Positions 40,009 to 51,560 of a stretch of 64,000 nucleotides of DNA are shown piece by piece (within the stretch, counting starts at the first letter, position 1; each line of letters starts with the position of its first letter). Both the position numbers and the translations under genes were made by a program. Source of the DNA: Desulfofustis limnaeus (GTDB lineage: Bacteria; Desulfobacterota; Desulfobulbia; Desulfobulbales; Desulfocapsaceae); NCBI RefSeq assembly GCF_023169885.1, contig NZ_AP025516.1, positions 124,001 to 188,000 on the forward strand, written 5' to 3'. Below the pieces are notes generated by a model, which worked only from the letters and a program-made list of their open reading frames with translations, ran no database searches and was not told the DNA's origin.

Positions 40009-40141
40009 TTTTTTGCTATTGTGAATGGCCATTCATTTTTTGGGCCATCCATTGAAGAATTTTGGATGAGGAGAGATCCGTTCGGTTTCATCCCGGTAGG
40101 GATGTTTGTATTTATTTATTGCAACGCGGGAGCATAGAAAC

Positions 40142-40567
40142 ATGGTCACCATCGACAAGACACTGTTGTTCCAGATGATCAACATGGTAATTCTGATGGT
40201 TCTGCTCAATGGGGCGCTTTATAAGCCGATCAAAAAGATCCTCAAGGAGCGGGCCGAAAAAATGCTGGGTATGCAAAACGACATTGCCAAGTTCGACAAG
40301 AACGCCCGGCTCCGCCAGCAGGAGGTTGACGCTAAGATGGCTAAAGCTTCAGGCAAGGCTAAGGCTGCCCTGGATGCGGCGCGAAATGAGGCTCAGGCTG
40401 CTGGTGCGGAAAAGATGGCTTCGATCAAGGCGGACGTTGATTCCTACAAGGAAAAACAGATGGCCGAGATCAATGCCCAGATCGGTACCGCCCGTAGCGG
40501 TCTGCAGGCCAACCTGCAAGGTTTTGCCACGGAGATGGCCAGCAAAATTCTGGGGAGGGCGCTCTAA
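40142..40567 (+). CDS. atpF': F0 ATP synthase subunit b' (atpF paralogue)
   Basis: A 141-residue stator subunit. One N-terminal membrane span (LLFQMINMVILMVLLNG) leads to YKPIKKILKERAEKM and a long charged, alanine-rich coiled coil. The first ATG with a GGGAG ribosome site is at 40142. Two different b-type subunits side by side, as in this operon, are usual where the stator is a b/b' heterodimer. The next gene follows after 2 bp. Confidence 0.9.
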   Translation: MVTIDKTLLFQMINMVILMVLLNGALYKPIKKILKERAEKMLGMQNDIAKFDKNARLRQQEVDAKMAKASGKAKAALDAARNEAQAAGAEKMASIKADVDSYKEKQMAEINAQIGTARSGLQANLQGFATEMASKILGRAL

Positions 40568-40569
40568 TC

Positions 40570-41178
40570 ATGGAGAAATTACGAAAAATGAATAGCTTGG
40601 CGAAGAAAGGCTCATGCTTCTCGTTGGTGCTCGTCCTGTCGCTGTTCGTGCTGCCCACCATCGTCTTCGCCGCCTCCGGTGAGGGAAGTCTGTCCTCAGA
40701 AAAACTCTGGGATCTATTTTGGCGGGTCATCAACTTTGCCGTTCTCATCTTTCTACTGGTGAAATTCGGTGCCAAGCCGATAGCCAACGGGCTTGGCGGG
40801 CGACAAAAACGAATCAAGGAAGAGCTGCAGGATCTGGAGCGCCGTCGCGATGAGGCGGAGCGGCAATATCGCGAGTTTGAAGCAAAACTGGCCTCGGTAG
40901 AAAAGGATATCGATTCCATTGTTGCCCGAGCGGTGGCCCAGGCGGAAGTTGAGAAGGCGAAAATCATCGAGAAGGCCGAAAAAGCCGTCAGTGATCTCAA
41001 GCGCCAATCTGAACTGGCCATACAAAATGAGATTGTCGAAGCGCGCCGTACCTTGAAAAACGAAATCACCGAACAGGCTGCTGCACTAGCTGAAGAGTTG
41101 ATTGTGAAGAATCTGAAACCTGAAGACCAGGTCCAGATCATCGAAAATTATCTCAACAAAGTAGGGGCCGTACAGTGA
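40570..41178 (+). CDS. atpF: F0 ATP synthase subunit b
   Basis: A 202-residue b subunit. Its N-terminus is unusual in carrying a signal-peptide-like stretch (SLVLVLSLFVLPTIVFAAS, cleavage likely after FAA) before the real membrane span (LFWRVINFAVLIFLLVKFG). The rest is coiled coil ending in NLKPEDQVQIIENYLNKVG, which binds delta. A second hydrophobic leader of this kind is known from b subunits of delta-type bacteria. It overlaps atpH by 4 bp. Confidence 0.92.
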   Translation: MEKLRKMNSLAKKGSCFSLVLVLSLFVLPTIVFAASGEGSLSSEKLWDLFWRVINFAVLIFLLVKFGAKPIANGLGGRQKRIKEELQDLERRRDEAERQYREFEAKLASVEKDIDSIVARAVAQAEVEKAKIIEKAEKAVSDLKRQSELAIQNEIVEARRTLKNEITEQAAALAEELIVKNLKPEDQVQIIENYLNKVGAVQ

Positions 41179-41720
41179 AACAGACTATCCTCGCGAAACG
41201 ATACGCCAAGGCACTTTTTGCCATTGGCAAGGAAGACGGGAAGAACGAGGCGTATAACGAGGCATTGCAGGCAGTTGCTTCTCTTTTTTCCGGATCGCCT
41301 GACGTACAAGACGCCTTGACCAACCCGCTCTATCCGCTCGATGTCAGAGAGAAGGCCATGACGGCCCTGATCAAGGCGATGGGGGCCGACACGGTAATGG
41401 GGAATTTCTTGAGCCTGCTGGTGCAAAAGAAACGGGCAATGATCATCCCCGAGATCGCCGAGTCATTTCAGGTCATGGTTGACGAAGACAAGAATGTCAG
41501 CCACGGCACGGTCATTTCGGCCGTTGAGCTCAGTACGGAATTACGAGGTAAGATTCAAGATACATTAGAGAAATTGACTGGCAAGAAGGTTGAGCTGACT
41601 GCTTCGGTCGATCCCTCCATTATTGGCGGCATGATCGCCAAAGTGGGAGATATGGTTCTGGATGGAAGCATCAGGACACAGCTTGCAAGTTTAAAAGATT
41701 CCATAAAGGGGAGAGAATAG
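41175..41720 (+). CDS. atpH: F1 ATP synthase subunit delta
   Basis: A 181-residue connector between the stator b subunits and the top of the alpha/beta hexamer. The N-terminal AKRYAKALFAIGKEDG is the OSCP/delta signature, and the C-terminal block DPSIIGGMIAKVGDMVLDGSI is equally typical. It starts within the end of atpF (ATGA-style overlap, GTGAAA) and stops directly before the atpA start, so the three are coupled. Confidence 0.95.
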   Translation: MKQTILAKRYAKALFAIGKEDGKNEAYNEALQAVASLFSGSPDVQDALTNPLYPLDVREKAMTALIKAMGADTVMGNFLSLLVQKKRAMIIPEIAESFQVMVDEDKNVSHGTVISAVELSTELRGKIQDTLEKLTGKKVELTASVDPSIIGGMIAKVGDMVLDGSIRTQLASLKDSIKGRE

Positions 41721-43244
41721 ATGCAGATCAAAGCCGAAGAAATTAGCCAGATTATCAAGGATCAAATCGGTGAATTCCAGACCAAGGTAGACCTGGATGA
41801 GACCGGAACCGTAATCTCCGTTGGTGACGGTATTGCCCGCGTCTACGGTGTCCAGAACTGCATGGCCATGGAACTGCTCGAATTCCCCGGCGGAATCATG
41901 GGTCTGGCTCTGAACCTCGAGGAAGACAACGTCGGTTGCGCTGTTCTCGGTAGCGTCAACAAGATCAAGGAAGGCGACATCGTCAAGCGCACCGGGCGTA
42001 TTGCCGAGGTACCGGTCGGACCGGAAATGGAAGGCCGCGTCGTTGATGGTATCGGTCAGCCGATCGACGGCCAGGGGCCAATCAATGCCAAGCATTTTTC
42101 CAAAATCGAGGTTCTGGCCCCCGGTGTTATCGCTCGGAAGGGCGTTCATGAGCCCATGTATACCGGTGCTAAAGCGGTCGATGCCATGACGCCGGTCGGA
42201 CGCGGTCAGCGCGAACTGATCATCGGCGACCGTCAGATCGGTAAAACCGCTCTGTGCGTTGATGCGATCATTGCTCAGAAGGAAACCGACGTCCACTGCA
42301 TCTACGTGGCGGTCGGCCAGAAAAAATCGACCGTGGCGCTGGTTGTTGAGGCGCTGCCTAAGCACGGCGCCATGGAATACACCACGGTCGTCTCCGCCTG
42401 TGCTTCCGATCCCGCCCCGATGCAATACATCGCTCCGTTCGCCGGATGCGCCATGGGTGAGTATTTCCGTGATAACGGGCAGCATGCGCTGATCATCTAC
42501 GACGATCTATCGAAACAGGCGGTCTCCTATCGCGAACTGTCATTGTTGCTGCGTCGTCCTCCGGGACGTGAAGCCTTCCCCGGTGACATCTTCTTTAACC
42601 ACTCCCGGCTGCTGGAGCGAGCCGCCAAGGTAAACGATGAAAAGGGTGCCGGATCGCTCACCGCTCTGCCGATCATCGAGACCCAGGCCGGTGACGTCTC
42701 CGCCTTTATTCCGACCAACGTTATCTCCATTACCGATGGCCAGGTGTACCTGGAACCGAACCTCTTCTTCTCCGGCGTTCGCCCCGCCATCAACGTTGGT
42801 CTGTCGGTATCCCGAGTCGGTGGCGCCGCTCAGGTCAAAGCCATGAAACAGGTGGCCGGAACCCTGCGTCTGGATCTCGCTCAATATCGAGAACTGGCAG
42901 CATTTGCCGCTTTCGGTTCCGATCTCGATGCCAAAACTCAGGCCCAGTTGACCCGTGGTGAACGATTGGTCGAGATCTTGAAACAGCCTCAATACCAACC
43001 ACTGCCGATGGAAAAGCAGGTCACCATACTTTATGCCGGTACCCGAGGCTGGCTTGATAAACTGCCGGTAAGCGTTCTGGCAGATTACGAGCAAGAACTC
43101 TACAATTATATCGAGTCAAATGAGCCGTCGATTTTCACCGATCTGAAAGAGCAGAAGGTATTCACCGACGCCATCAAAGAGAAACTGGAGAAAGCACTGA
43201 CCAGCTTTGGTGAAACCTTCAAGGCAACAAAAGGTCTTAACTAA
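41721..43244 (+). CDS. atpA: F1 ATP synthase subunit alpha
   Basis: The non-catalytic nucleotide-binding subunit of the F1 hexamer. The 507-residue protein has the P-loop [13 protein letters not shown], the IYDDLSKQA Walker B region, and the ATPase alpha/beta signature near [12 protein letters not shown], plus the arginine-finger region [19 protein letters not shown] ribosome site overlaps the atpH stop. Base use is more regular than in its neighbours, as expected for a highly expressed gene. Confidence 0.98.
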   Translation: MQIKAEEISQIIKDQIGEFQTKVDLDETGTVISVGDGIARVYGVQNCMAMELLEFPGGIMGLALNLEEDNVGCAVLGSVNKIKEGDIVKRTGRIAEVPVGPEMEGRVVDGIGQPIDGQGPINAKHFSKIEVLAPGVIARKGVHEPMYTGAKAVDAMTPVGRGQRELIIGDRQIGKTALCVDAIIAQKETDVHCIYVAVGQKKSTVALVVEALPKHGAMEYTTVVSACASDPAPMQYIAPFAGCAMGEYFRDNGQHALIIYDDLSKQAVSYRELSLLLRRPPGREAFPGDIFFNHSRLLERAAKVNDEKGAGSLTALPIIETQAGDVSAFIPTNVISITDGQVYLEPNLFFSGVRPAINVGLSVSRVGGAAQVKAMKQVAGTLRLDLAQYRELAAFAAFGSDLDAKTQAQLTRGERLVEILKQPQYQPLPMEKQVTILYAGTRGWLDKLPVSVLADYEQELYNYIESNEPSIFTDLKEQKVFTDAIKEKLEKALTSFGETFKATKGLN

Positions 43245-43262
43245 TCCGGGAAAGGTCCAGTT

Positions 43263-44135
43263 ATGCCGAGCTTAAAAGATGTGAAAACGAAGATCGGCGG
43301 TGTCAAAAAGACAGCGCAGATCACCAAAGCGATGAACATGGTTGCTTCGGCGAAGCTACGTGGCGCGCAGGAGAAGATGGAGGCCTTCCGCCCGTATACG
43401 GCTAAGTTCAACGAAGCGATGTCCAATTTGTCCGGCCGCTCCAGCGGCGGCAGCTTTCCACTGATGGAACGGCGCGAGGTCAAGACCATTGAATTGGCGG
43501 TCATTACGTCCGACCGAGGGTTGTGCGGCTCGTTTAACTCCAACATTGTCAAACTTGCCGAGCGCAAAATGAGGGAGTACGAAGGGCAAGGAATAAAAGT
43601 CAGTTTCGTCTGCGTCGGCAAAAAGGGTTATCAGCTGTTGAAGCGCACGGAAAAGGTGCGCAAGGTCTTTCGCGACATCATGGGTACCTTCCAGATGTAC
43701 AATGCCCGAGAGATTGCGACTGAACTATCCCAAAATTTCCTTGCCGGCAACGCCGACAAGGTGGAGATTCTCTACGGCGAATTTGCCTCTGTTGCCGTAC
43801 AAAGACCGACCAGTAAGGATTTTCTGCCGGTACAACCGCTAGAAGCGCAGGCCGGTGCGGAAACGAAAAAGATTTCCGGCGAGTATATTTACGAGCCCTC
43901 TGCAGAAGAGATCATGGATGTGCTGCAGCCGCTTTACCTGAACGTCATGGTCTATCATGCCATGCTCGAGGTCGGTGCCAGCGAACATGCGGCCCGAATG
44001 ACCGCAATGGATAATGCGACCAACGCCTGCAAGGACATTATTTCCAAATTGACCATCTTGTATAACAAGGCTCGCCAGGCTGCGATCACCGCAGAACTGA
44101 TGGATATTGTCGGCGGAGCCGAAGCCCTAAAATAA
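43263..44135 (+). CDS. atpG: F1 ATP synthase subunit gamma
   Basis: The central rotor shaft. The 290-residue protein begins with SLKDVKTKIGGVKKTAQITKAM and ends with ITAELMDIVGGAEAL, the two long helices of the coiled-coil shaft; ITSDRGLCGSFN is the middle Rossmann-like domain. It lies 18 bp behind atpA and 51 bp before atpD. Confidence 0.97.
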   Translation: MPSLKDVKTKIGGVKKTAQITKAMNMVASAKLRGAQEKMEAFRPYTAKFNEAMSNLSGRSSGGSFPLMERREVKTIELAVITSDRGLCGSFNSNIVKLAERKMREYEGQGIKVSFVCVGKKGYQLLKRTEKVRKVFRDIMGTFQMYNAREIATELSQNFLAGNADKVEILYGEFASVAVQRPTSKDFLPVQPLEAQAGAETKKISGEYIYEPSAEEIMDVLQPLYLNVMVYHAMLEVGASEHAARMTAMDNATNACKDIISKLTILYNKARQAAITAELMDIVGGAEALK

Positions 44136-44171
44136 TTGCTATTGATATAAAGGAAAATCTCAAACTTATAG

Positions 44172-45593
<1,422 letters not shown>

Positions 45594-45628
45594 CAGGGTA
45601 TTGTCACTCAAGATGACAGGGAGATGAG

Positions 45629-46042
45629 ATGGCACAGCAGATAGCATTGGAGGTTGTTACCCCATCCGGCGCAGTGGTCAGCGAGGATGTCGATATTGTC
45701 AACGCGCCTGGCTACGGCGGTGACTTCGGCGTCCTGGCAAACCATGCTCCGTTCCTCTCGACCATCAAGATCGGTGTTTTGTCGTATGAAACCGGCAAAA
45801 AACGTCAATACCTGATGATCAGCGGCGGTTTTTGCGAAGTCTCCAACAATAAAATTACCTTTCTCGTGGAGAGTGCGGAATTTGGTCACCAGATCGATGT
45901 CGATCGGGCGATGAAAGCCAAGGAACGTGCTGAGAAACGGCTTGCGCAAGCGCTAGCGCATGACGAATCCGTTAACCGAACTCGGGCGGAAGCGGCGCTG
46001 CAACGCGCACTTGCTCGGATTAAGGCTGCTAATATCAAGTAA
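45629..46042 (+). CDS. atpC: F1 ATP synthase subunit epsilon
   Basis: A 137-residue rotor subunit that can inhibit ATP hydrolysis. The N-terminal beta-sandwich has [20 protein letters not shown], and the C-terminal two-helix hairpin is arginine- and alanine-rich ([18 protein letters not shown], then [13 protein letters not shown]). It is the last gene of the operon and is followed by a strong terminator. Confidence 0.95.
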   Translation: MAQQIALEVVTPSGAVVSEDVDIVNAPGYGGDFGVLANHAPFLSTIKIGVLSYETGKKRQYLMISGGFCEVSNNKITFLVESAEFGHQIDVDRAMKAKERAEKRLAQALAHDESVNRTRAEAALQRALARIKAANIK

Positions 46043-46070
46043 ACAGATTCAAACTACAGTAGTAGCCGAA

Positions 46071-46110
46071 AGCGGCCACTCCCCGGCACAGGGAGTGGCC
46101 GCTTTTTTTG
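46071..46110 (+). terminator. Intrinsic terminator of the atpF'FHAGDC operon
   Basis: AGCGGCCACTCCC and GGGAGTGGCCGCT form a perfect 13-bp stem with a 7-base loop, followed by seven T. It begins 29 bp after the atpC stop. This is the clearest terminator in the window. Confidence 0.92.
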
Positions 46111-46140
46111 GTTCATCATACGTAAGCGTACCCGTCTCGG

Positions 46141-46172
46141 GCCGGGTCTTTTGCCCGTAACCCTACAAGTAC
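46141..46172. repeat. Copy 1 of a short dispersed repeat
   Basis: GCCGGGTCTTTTGCCC followed by GTAACCCTACAAGTA. The same 16 bases recur at 57288, followed by a similar tail. Both copies lie just behind the 3' end of a plus-strand gene. Between this copy and the amidase gene there is also a 9-bp inverted repeat, GTACGTTTT and AAAACGTAC (46186-46214). Confidence 0.5.
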
Positions 46173-46278
46173 ACTTTATCCGAACGTACGTTTTGTTTTG
46201 TGGTTAAAACGTACCCCCAGAGGAACATAGTTGGTCGCCGTATCAGATTACGACGATGTGTGTGGAACTCAATCTACC

Positions 46279-48207
46279 CTACAGTTGGGCGGTGTTGGTG
46301 CTGATATAGGCTTGAATGCCGGAAGATATGGTGCCGGTGAGATGATTGATGAAAGCGTCCTTGGTCAGGAATTGGGCATCGTCGGGGTTGCTGATGAAGG
46401 CCATTTCCAGCAGAATGGCAGGCATTTCTGCGCCTATGAGAACATAAAACGGGGCTTGTTTGACCCCCATGTCTTTCAGGGGGAACGGCGAGGCGGAGAG
46501 AGCCGAACCGATTGATTGGTGTACGAGCCTGGCCAGTCGTGACGATTCGTTTATCTTCGAATTGCGCATGATATCTTGCAAGATATCCTGCAGATCACTC
46601 ATTTGATGGGTGGATGTCGCATTTTCTCGGGCGGCGACACGCATCGCTTCGTCGCTGGTGCTGAGATTGAGGAAATAGGTTTCAAACCCACGAATCTGGG
46701 GCGAAGGATGAGCATTGATGTGCAGTGAAATGAAGAGGTCCGCATCATGGGTGTTGGCTATGGCAGTTCTTTCTTCAAGAGGGAGGTACACGTCGCTTTC
46801 CCTGGTCAGGAGAACGGTCAACCCGAGGTCGCGACGAAGAACTTCAGCCAGTTGCTTGGCCACCTTCAACACAATATCCTTTTCTTTCAGGCCGAAGGCG
46901 ATGGCTCCTGGGTCCTTGCCGCCATGGCCGGGGTCGAGAACAATCCTCTTGACACCGAGGCCAAGTTGTTGCGCCAGAGACAGGGGCCCAGGAGTAGACG
47001 CTGTCACCAGCGAGGGGGAAGCTATGGATGATGGTTCAGTATGTGCCGCACCGTGCTCCAAACGATATTTCTTCATTTCCTTGAGAACGATGACCGGTTG
47101 CAGTTCTTTGCTCGGTTGAAGCTCAAGCTCGATCACAGGCTCGACCGTCTCCCGGTGGTCTGGGGGGGCCTTCAGGTCAGAAGGTTTCAATACCGTATCC
47201 ATGTCTTGGTGAACCACCTGGTGGGGTGGAAACTGATCATTGGCAGTGACCACTGGCGGCACGGCTTCGGTTTGCTCTCTCGCCTGACCACGAACATCGA
47301 TAACAACGCGAAACGGACTCGGTAAGCTGAAAATCTTGTATGTGGAGATGGATTCGATATCGAGAACCACGCGAACGGTGTCAGGACTGTATTGGCCGCT
47401 GCGAATCCTCTTGAGTAATCCGTCCTCAATTGGTACCGGCGACCGGTAGCGCGGCTCAATGTAACTATCTTGAAAATCGATATAAAGACGACGGGGTTGA
47501 GTGCCGACCTGTTCCAGCAATTCTTCACGATAGGTTACTGGCCCTGAGGTGTTGATCACCACCCGCGTATAGTCGTCTGACGACCAGTATTTCACCGGTA
47601 AGACATTGGTAAGGTTTAGGAATTGTGGGTCACCGACCATGGTCCGAGGCAAAGGTATGTCAAACTGCTGGGAAAGTTCTTTAAGCTTGGTTTCGGCGGC
47701 AGTCCGCATGTCACCATCAGGATAGTCGGTGACGATCTTGACAAAGGAATTTGCGGCACGATGAGGATCCTTGACCTCCTCCAGCAGCAAATGGCCGACA
47801 ATTAACAGTGCGTCGTCGGCCAGGCGGTTCCCGGGAAACAAGGCATCCACATCGCGGTAATAGGAGATGGCCTCGCCCAGGTCAATGCCTTTGCCGAACG
47901 CGCTATACATGTCAGAATAGAGACGGCCGAGCATCAACAGACAGGCCGGAGCCAGGTCTGATTTCGGTTCGGCCAGATAAATCCGGCGGAAATTACCGGC
48001 ACCTTTCAACCAATTTTCTCGTGAAGAGCCGAGAGAGGAAGATGTTTTGAGCTGATTGTAGAAAAACTTGGCTTGTTGATAAAGGGTTTCACTATCTGTT
48101 TGCCCATTGTTGCCCATGGACGACGACCACCCGGACACGGGAAAACATGACAAAAAAGTAGCCAGGAAGAGGAGATACAAGAGGTTTTTGGGGTGGTGCA
48201 AAACCAT
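46279..48207 (-). CDS. amiC: N-acetylmuramoyl-L-alanine amidase (AMIN plus Amidase_3)
   Basis: A periplasmic zinc amidase that cuts peptidoglycan side chains for daughter-cell separation. From the ATG at 48207: a signal peptide (LLYLLFLATFLSCFPVSGWS), a TPR-like region of ~170 residues (LMLGRLYSDMYSAFGKGIDLGE), an AMIN domain (YTRVVINTSGPVTY, then RVVLDIESISTYKIF), and a C-terminal Amidase_3 with VLDPGHGGKDPGAIA, SLHINAHP and ILLEMAFISNPDD supplying the zinc ligands and catalytic Glu. A TTG at 48297 would extend it, but places the signal peptide too far inside. The TPR insert before AMIN is longer than in E. coli AmiC. It is probably downstream of mutS in the same transcript. Confidence 0.9.
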   Translation of the reverse strand: MVLHHPKNLLYLLFLATFLSCFPVSGWSSSMGNNGQTDSETLYQQAKFFYNQLKTSSSLGSSRENWLKGAGNFRRIYLAEPKSDLAPACLLMLGRLYSDMYSAFGKGIDLGEAISYYRDVDALFPGNRLADDALLIVGHLLLEEVKDPHRAANSFVKIVTDYPDGDMRTAAETKLKELSQQFDIPLPRTMVGDPQFLNLTNVLPVKYWSSDDYTRVVINTSGPVTYREELLEQVGTQPRRLYIDFQDSYIEPRYRSPVPIEDGLLKRIRSGQYSPDTVRVVLDIESISTYKIFSLPSPFRVVIDVRGQAREQTEAVPPVVTANDQFPPHQVVHQDMDTVLKPSDLKAPPDHRETVEPVIELELQPSKELQPVIVLKEMKKYRLEHGAAHTEPSSIASPSLVTASTPGPLSLAQQLGLGVKRIVLDPGHGGKDPGAIAFGLKEKDIVLKVAKQLAEVLRRDLGLTVLLTRESDVYLPLEERTAIANTHDADLFISLHINAHPSPQIRGFETYFLNLSTSDEAMRVAARENATSTHQMSDLQDILQDIMRNSKINESSRLARLVHQSIGSALSASPFPLKDMGVKQAPFYVLIGAEMPAILLEMAFISNPDDAQFLTKDAFINHLTGTISSGIQAYISTNTAQL

Positions 48208-48372
48208 GTTGAGCCGAGCAAATGCCTGAATCTGGGGCGTGTGGGCAGGTGACGGGCGGCGAGTCCATGACCAAACGCGAATTTTTACTATCTTCAATCA
48301 TCTATATAACGGTAATGGTTGGATAAGGCAAAAAGAAACTGGTTCCAACCAGTACCGCGCATCTGAACGGTT

Positions 48373-51033
48373 CTACCGTTGCACCATCTCCGCCAGTCGA
48401 TAGAGCATATCCAGTGCCTGACGTGGGGTTAGGTCATCCACGGCAATGGACTCTAAGAGCTCAAGGACCGGATGGGTCGGTTCACGAAAAAGTGGTAATT
48501 GCTGGGGTTTTCCTTTTTTTTCCGATGTGCGGATCGTGGCAGGAGTCTGCGTCTTTGGTTGATAATCGAAAGTACCGTGGTCGATTCGGCGGAGAATTTC
48601 CTCGGCGCGGCTGACGACCGCGGCCGGGACCCCGGCCAAGGCGGCCACTTGAATGCCATAACTACGGCTGGTTCCACCACTGACCAGCTTGTGTAAAAAA
48701 ATGATGGTGTCGTTCCATTCTTTAACGGCAACTGATAGGTTTTGTACCTTGGTTCGGGTCCTTGCCAGATCAGTCAGTTCGTGATAGTGCGTGGCAAAAA
48801 GTGTTTTGACCCCCCTGCCGTCCTTCTCCAAAAGGGCCTCGGCTACCGACCAGGCGATGGCAAGTCCGTCGTACGTGCTGGTGCCTCTACCGATTTCATC
48901 AAGAATGACCAGACTGCGTGAGGTCGCATTGTTGAGGATATTTGCAGTTTCGCTCATTTCCACCATGAAGGTCGATTGCCCCCGGCGAAGATCGTCCATG
49001 GCCCCGACTCTGGTGAAAATGCGATCGACGACGCCGATGGTTGCTTGTTCGGCTGGGACGAAACAACCCATTTGCGCCATGAGAACAATGAGGGCGGTTT
49101 GCCTGAGAACGGTCGATTTTCCCGCCATGTTGGGACCGGTGATAATCAACAACTGCTGATCGATGTGGTTAAGAGCGATGTCGTTGGGCACGAATTTGCC
49201 TGTGGGCAGAGCTCGTTCGATAACCGGATGGCGGCCTTCCACAATGGTGATTTCAGCTTCCTCGGTGATGGTCGGACGTACGTAGTGGTAACGCACAGCC
49301 ACCTCGGCCAGACAGCTGTACATATCGAGCAGGGCGAGAATCCGGGCCACCTCGGCCAGCCTCGAGGAATGAGCGGCAACGGCACTTCTGACTCCGGTAA
49401 AAAGTTGGTGTTCAAGTTCTAAACGACGGTCATGGGCGCTGAGTACACGGTTCTCGAATTCTTTCAGCTCAGGAGTGATAAAACGTTCGGCGTTAACCAA
49501 GGTCTGTTTCCGGATGTAGGAAGGTGGGACCTTCTCCAGGTGCGACTTGCTGATCTCGATAAAGTAACCGAAGACCTTATTATAGCCGATTTTCAATTTG
49601 CTGATACCGGTTGCTTCGCGCTCTTTACTTTCCAGGCTGAGAATCAGTTGTTTTCCGTCGCGAAGAAGAGCGATAAGTTCGTCAAGTTCCTGATGATAAC
49701 CGGGTTTGATCAGATTGCCGTCTCGCAGGGTCAGGGGCGGATCCTCGGCTATGCTGCGTGCCAGGAGTTCGTGGATATCCTCGCAGGCGTCGAATTCCCG
49801 CTGCAAAGACTGCAAATGTGGCGATTCACACTGTTGGAGCGTTTGCTGCAGATCGGGAAGGACGGCCAAGGAGGCTTTGAGGCCCAGGGCATCGCGGGCG
49901 TTGGCGTGGCCCAGTACCATACGGCTGGAAAGGCGTTCGATGTCATAGATCAGGGCCAGGGAGTCCCGGATCTTTTGCCTGAGACCGGGGTGATAATAGA
50001 GAAAAGAAACGGATTCGAGCCGTTGCTCAATCAGCTCTTTGTCGCGCAATGGGTTGAGCAAACATTGCTTGAGAAGACGGGCTCCCATTGGCGTGCCGGT
50101 TCGATCGAGCACTGAAAGCAGTGACCCCTCTCGACGATTGCCGATGATTGTCTGGGTGAGCTCCAGGTTGCGACGTGACGCGTCGTCAATGAGCAAGACA
50201 GCGTCAAGCTCGATGGGCGTCAGTTTTCGCAAATGATGGAGATCGGTTTTCTGGGTCTCCTGGAGATAATCGAGCAACGCCGCGGCGGCACTGAGGCCGT
50301 GGCTCATCTGGGCGCAACCGAACCCATCCAGGCTGATGACCTGAAAATGCTCAAGAAGCATCTGCTGAGCCGTATCCAGGTGGAAAGGGTGAGCTGGTCG
50401 TTCGGTAACGCACAGGGTGGGGATCTGCAGGTGCAGGTTATCTAGAAGACGTGTCAGCGAAGACCGCTGGTCACTGTTGATGAGCAGCTCAGCGGGAGAA
50501 AATCGCGCCAATTGATCGAGAACGTCGTCAGGTGGATCGCCGTGATCGAGGAACTGGCCCACGAGAAAGGTCGAGGTGCTCAGATCAATAACGCTGAGAC
50601 CCCAGATCCCGTGGGTTGATCCGGAGTGGGATACGGCGGCGAGAAAACAATGATCGTTGTCAGGAAGCAATTGCTGATCAACAATAACGCCGGGGGATAT
50701 GACCCGAACCACTTCCCGTTTGACGATGCCTTTTGCCTCCGCCGGGTCTTCGACCTGTTCGCAGATGGCAACGCGTCGTCCGGCTTGTACCAGCTTGGCA
50801 ATGTATCCCTGGGCAGCATGGTAGGGGATGCCGCACATGGGGATTTTGACCGTATCCCCTTTGTTGTTCCGGGATGTCAGTGTTATCGAGAGCAATTTTG
50901 ATGCGATTTCGGCATCTTCAAAAAACATCTCGTAGAAATCGCCCATCCGGTAGAAGAGTATTTCCTGCTGGTGGCGTTCTTTAATTTCCAGATACTGCCG
51001 AAGCATCGGCGTCATTTTCGGGGCGTTTTTCAT
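48373..51033 (-). CDS. mutS: DNA mismatch repair protein MutS
   Basis: Recognises mismatches and starts repair. The 886-residue protein opens with the mismatch-binding domain (MTPMLRQYLEIKERHQQEILFYRMGDFYEMF within that stretch; the Phe-x-Glu of YRMGDFYEMF lies nearby), followed by the connector, lever and clamp. The C-terminal ATPase has GPNMAGKSTVLRQ, the Walker B block VILDEIGRGTSTYDG and ATHYHELTDL. Length is that of MutS1. It overlaps the HIT gene by 4 bp. No mutL is in the window. Confidence 0.97.
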   Translation of the reverse strand: MKNAPKMTPMLRQYLEIKERHQQEILFYRMGDFYEMFFEDAEIASKLLSITLTSRNNKGDTVKIPMCGIPYHAAQGYIAKLVQAGRRVAICEQVEDPAEAKGIVKREVVRVISPGVIVDQQLLPDNDHCFLAAVSHSGSTHGIWGLSVIDLSTSTFLVGQFLDHGDPPDDVLDQLARFSPAELLINSDQRSSLTRLLDNLHLQIPTLCVTERPAHPFHLDTAQQMLLEHFQVISLDGFGCAQMSHGLSAAAALLDYLQETQKTDLHHLRKLTPIELDAVLLIDDASRRNLELTQTIIGNRREGSLLSVLDRTGTPMGARLLKQCLLNPLRDKELIEQRLESVSFLYYHPGLRQKIRDSLALIYDIERLSSRMVLGHANARDALGLKASLAVLPDLQQTLQQCESPHLQSLQREFDACEDIHELLARSIAEDPPLTLRDGNLIKPGYHQELDELIALLRDGKQLILSLESKEREATGISKLKIGYNKVFGYFIEISKSHLEKVPPSYIRKQTLVNAERFITPELKEFENRVLSAHDRRLELEHQLFTGVRSAVAAHSSRLAEVARILALLDMYSCLAEVAVRYHYVRPTITEEAEITIVEGRHPVIERALPTGKFVPNDIALNHIDQQLLIITGPNMAGKSTVLRQTALIVLMAQMGCFVPAEQATIGVVDRIFTRVGAMDDLRRGQSTFMVEMSETANILNNATSRSLVILDEIGRGTSTYDGLAIAWSVAEALLEKDGRGVKTLFATHYHELTDLARTRTKVQNLSVAVKEWNDTIIFLHKLVSGGTSRSYGIQVAALAGVPAAVVSRAEEILRRIDHGTFDYQPKTQTPATIRTSEKKGKPQQLPLFREPTHPVLELLESIAVDDLTPRQALDMLYRLAEMVQR

Positions 51034-51560
51034 CGGCTGTGGTGGCTGCGATCACGCTGCAACAGGCGCAGAAAATGAGGGAGCAATCGGTCGAAGGTGA
51101 CGGCGATATGCTCGGGGATGGTACGAATTTCCGATATCACGGTCATGAAATTGTGGTCACCGCGCCAGCGGGGGACGATATGGATATGAAGATGATCGGG
51201 AATCCCTGCACCGGCGTCAGGACCGAGGTTAATGCCGATGTTGAGCCCATCCGGTTTGAGGACCTGTTGCAGGATGGCTGTTGCCTCCTGTACCAACTGC
51301 ATGACCGCAGACAGCTCTCCAGGATTCAGTTGGGTGAGGCAGCCGATATGCCTGGTGGGAGCAATAAGCAGGTGTCCGTTGGCGTAGGGATATCGGTTCA
51401 GCAGACAGAGACGGGTGGCGTCCCGGAACAACAACAGATGTGATTTTGCTGTGGCTTCGGTGCCGGGAACGTCAAACGGGCAAACCCCTTCGGTAGCGCC
51501 AACACGTTGCCCAAGGTGTTCAATGCGCTCCATACGCCAGGGTGCCCAGAGCGTATTCAT
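51030..51560 (-). CDS. HIT-family nucleotide hydrolase
   Basis: A 176-residue histidine-triad protein of the Ap4A-phosphorylase/HIT type. The active-site motif is HLHIHIVPRW, and RYPYANGHLLIAPTRH is the usual nucleotide-binding strand. The N-terminal TLWAPWRMERIE is typical of the bacterial FHIT-like group. The substrate is probably a dinucleoside polyphosphate or an adenylated compound. It overlaps both neighbours by 4 bp (phosphoesterase before, mutS after), so the three genes are one translation-coupled unit. Confidence 0.92.
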   Translation of the reverse strand: MNTLWAPWRMERIEHLGQRVGATEGVCPFDVPGTEATAKSHLLLFRDATRLCLLNRYPYANGHLLIAPTRHIGCLTQLNPGELSAVMQLVQEATAILQQVLKPDGLNIGINLGPDAGAGIPDHLHIHIVPRWRGDHNFMTVISEIRTIPEHIAVTFDRLLPHFLRLLQRDRSHHSR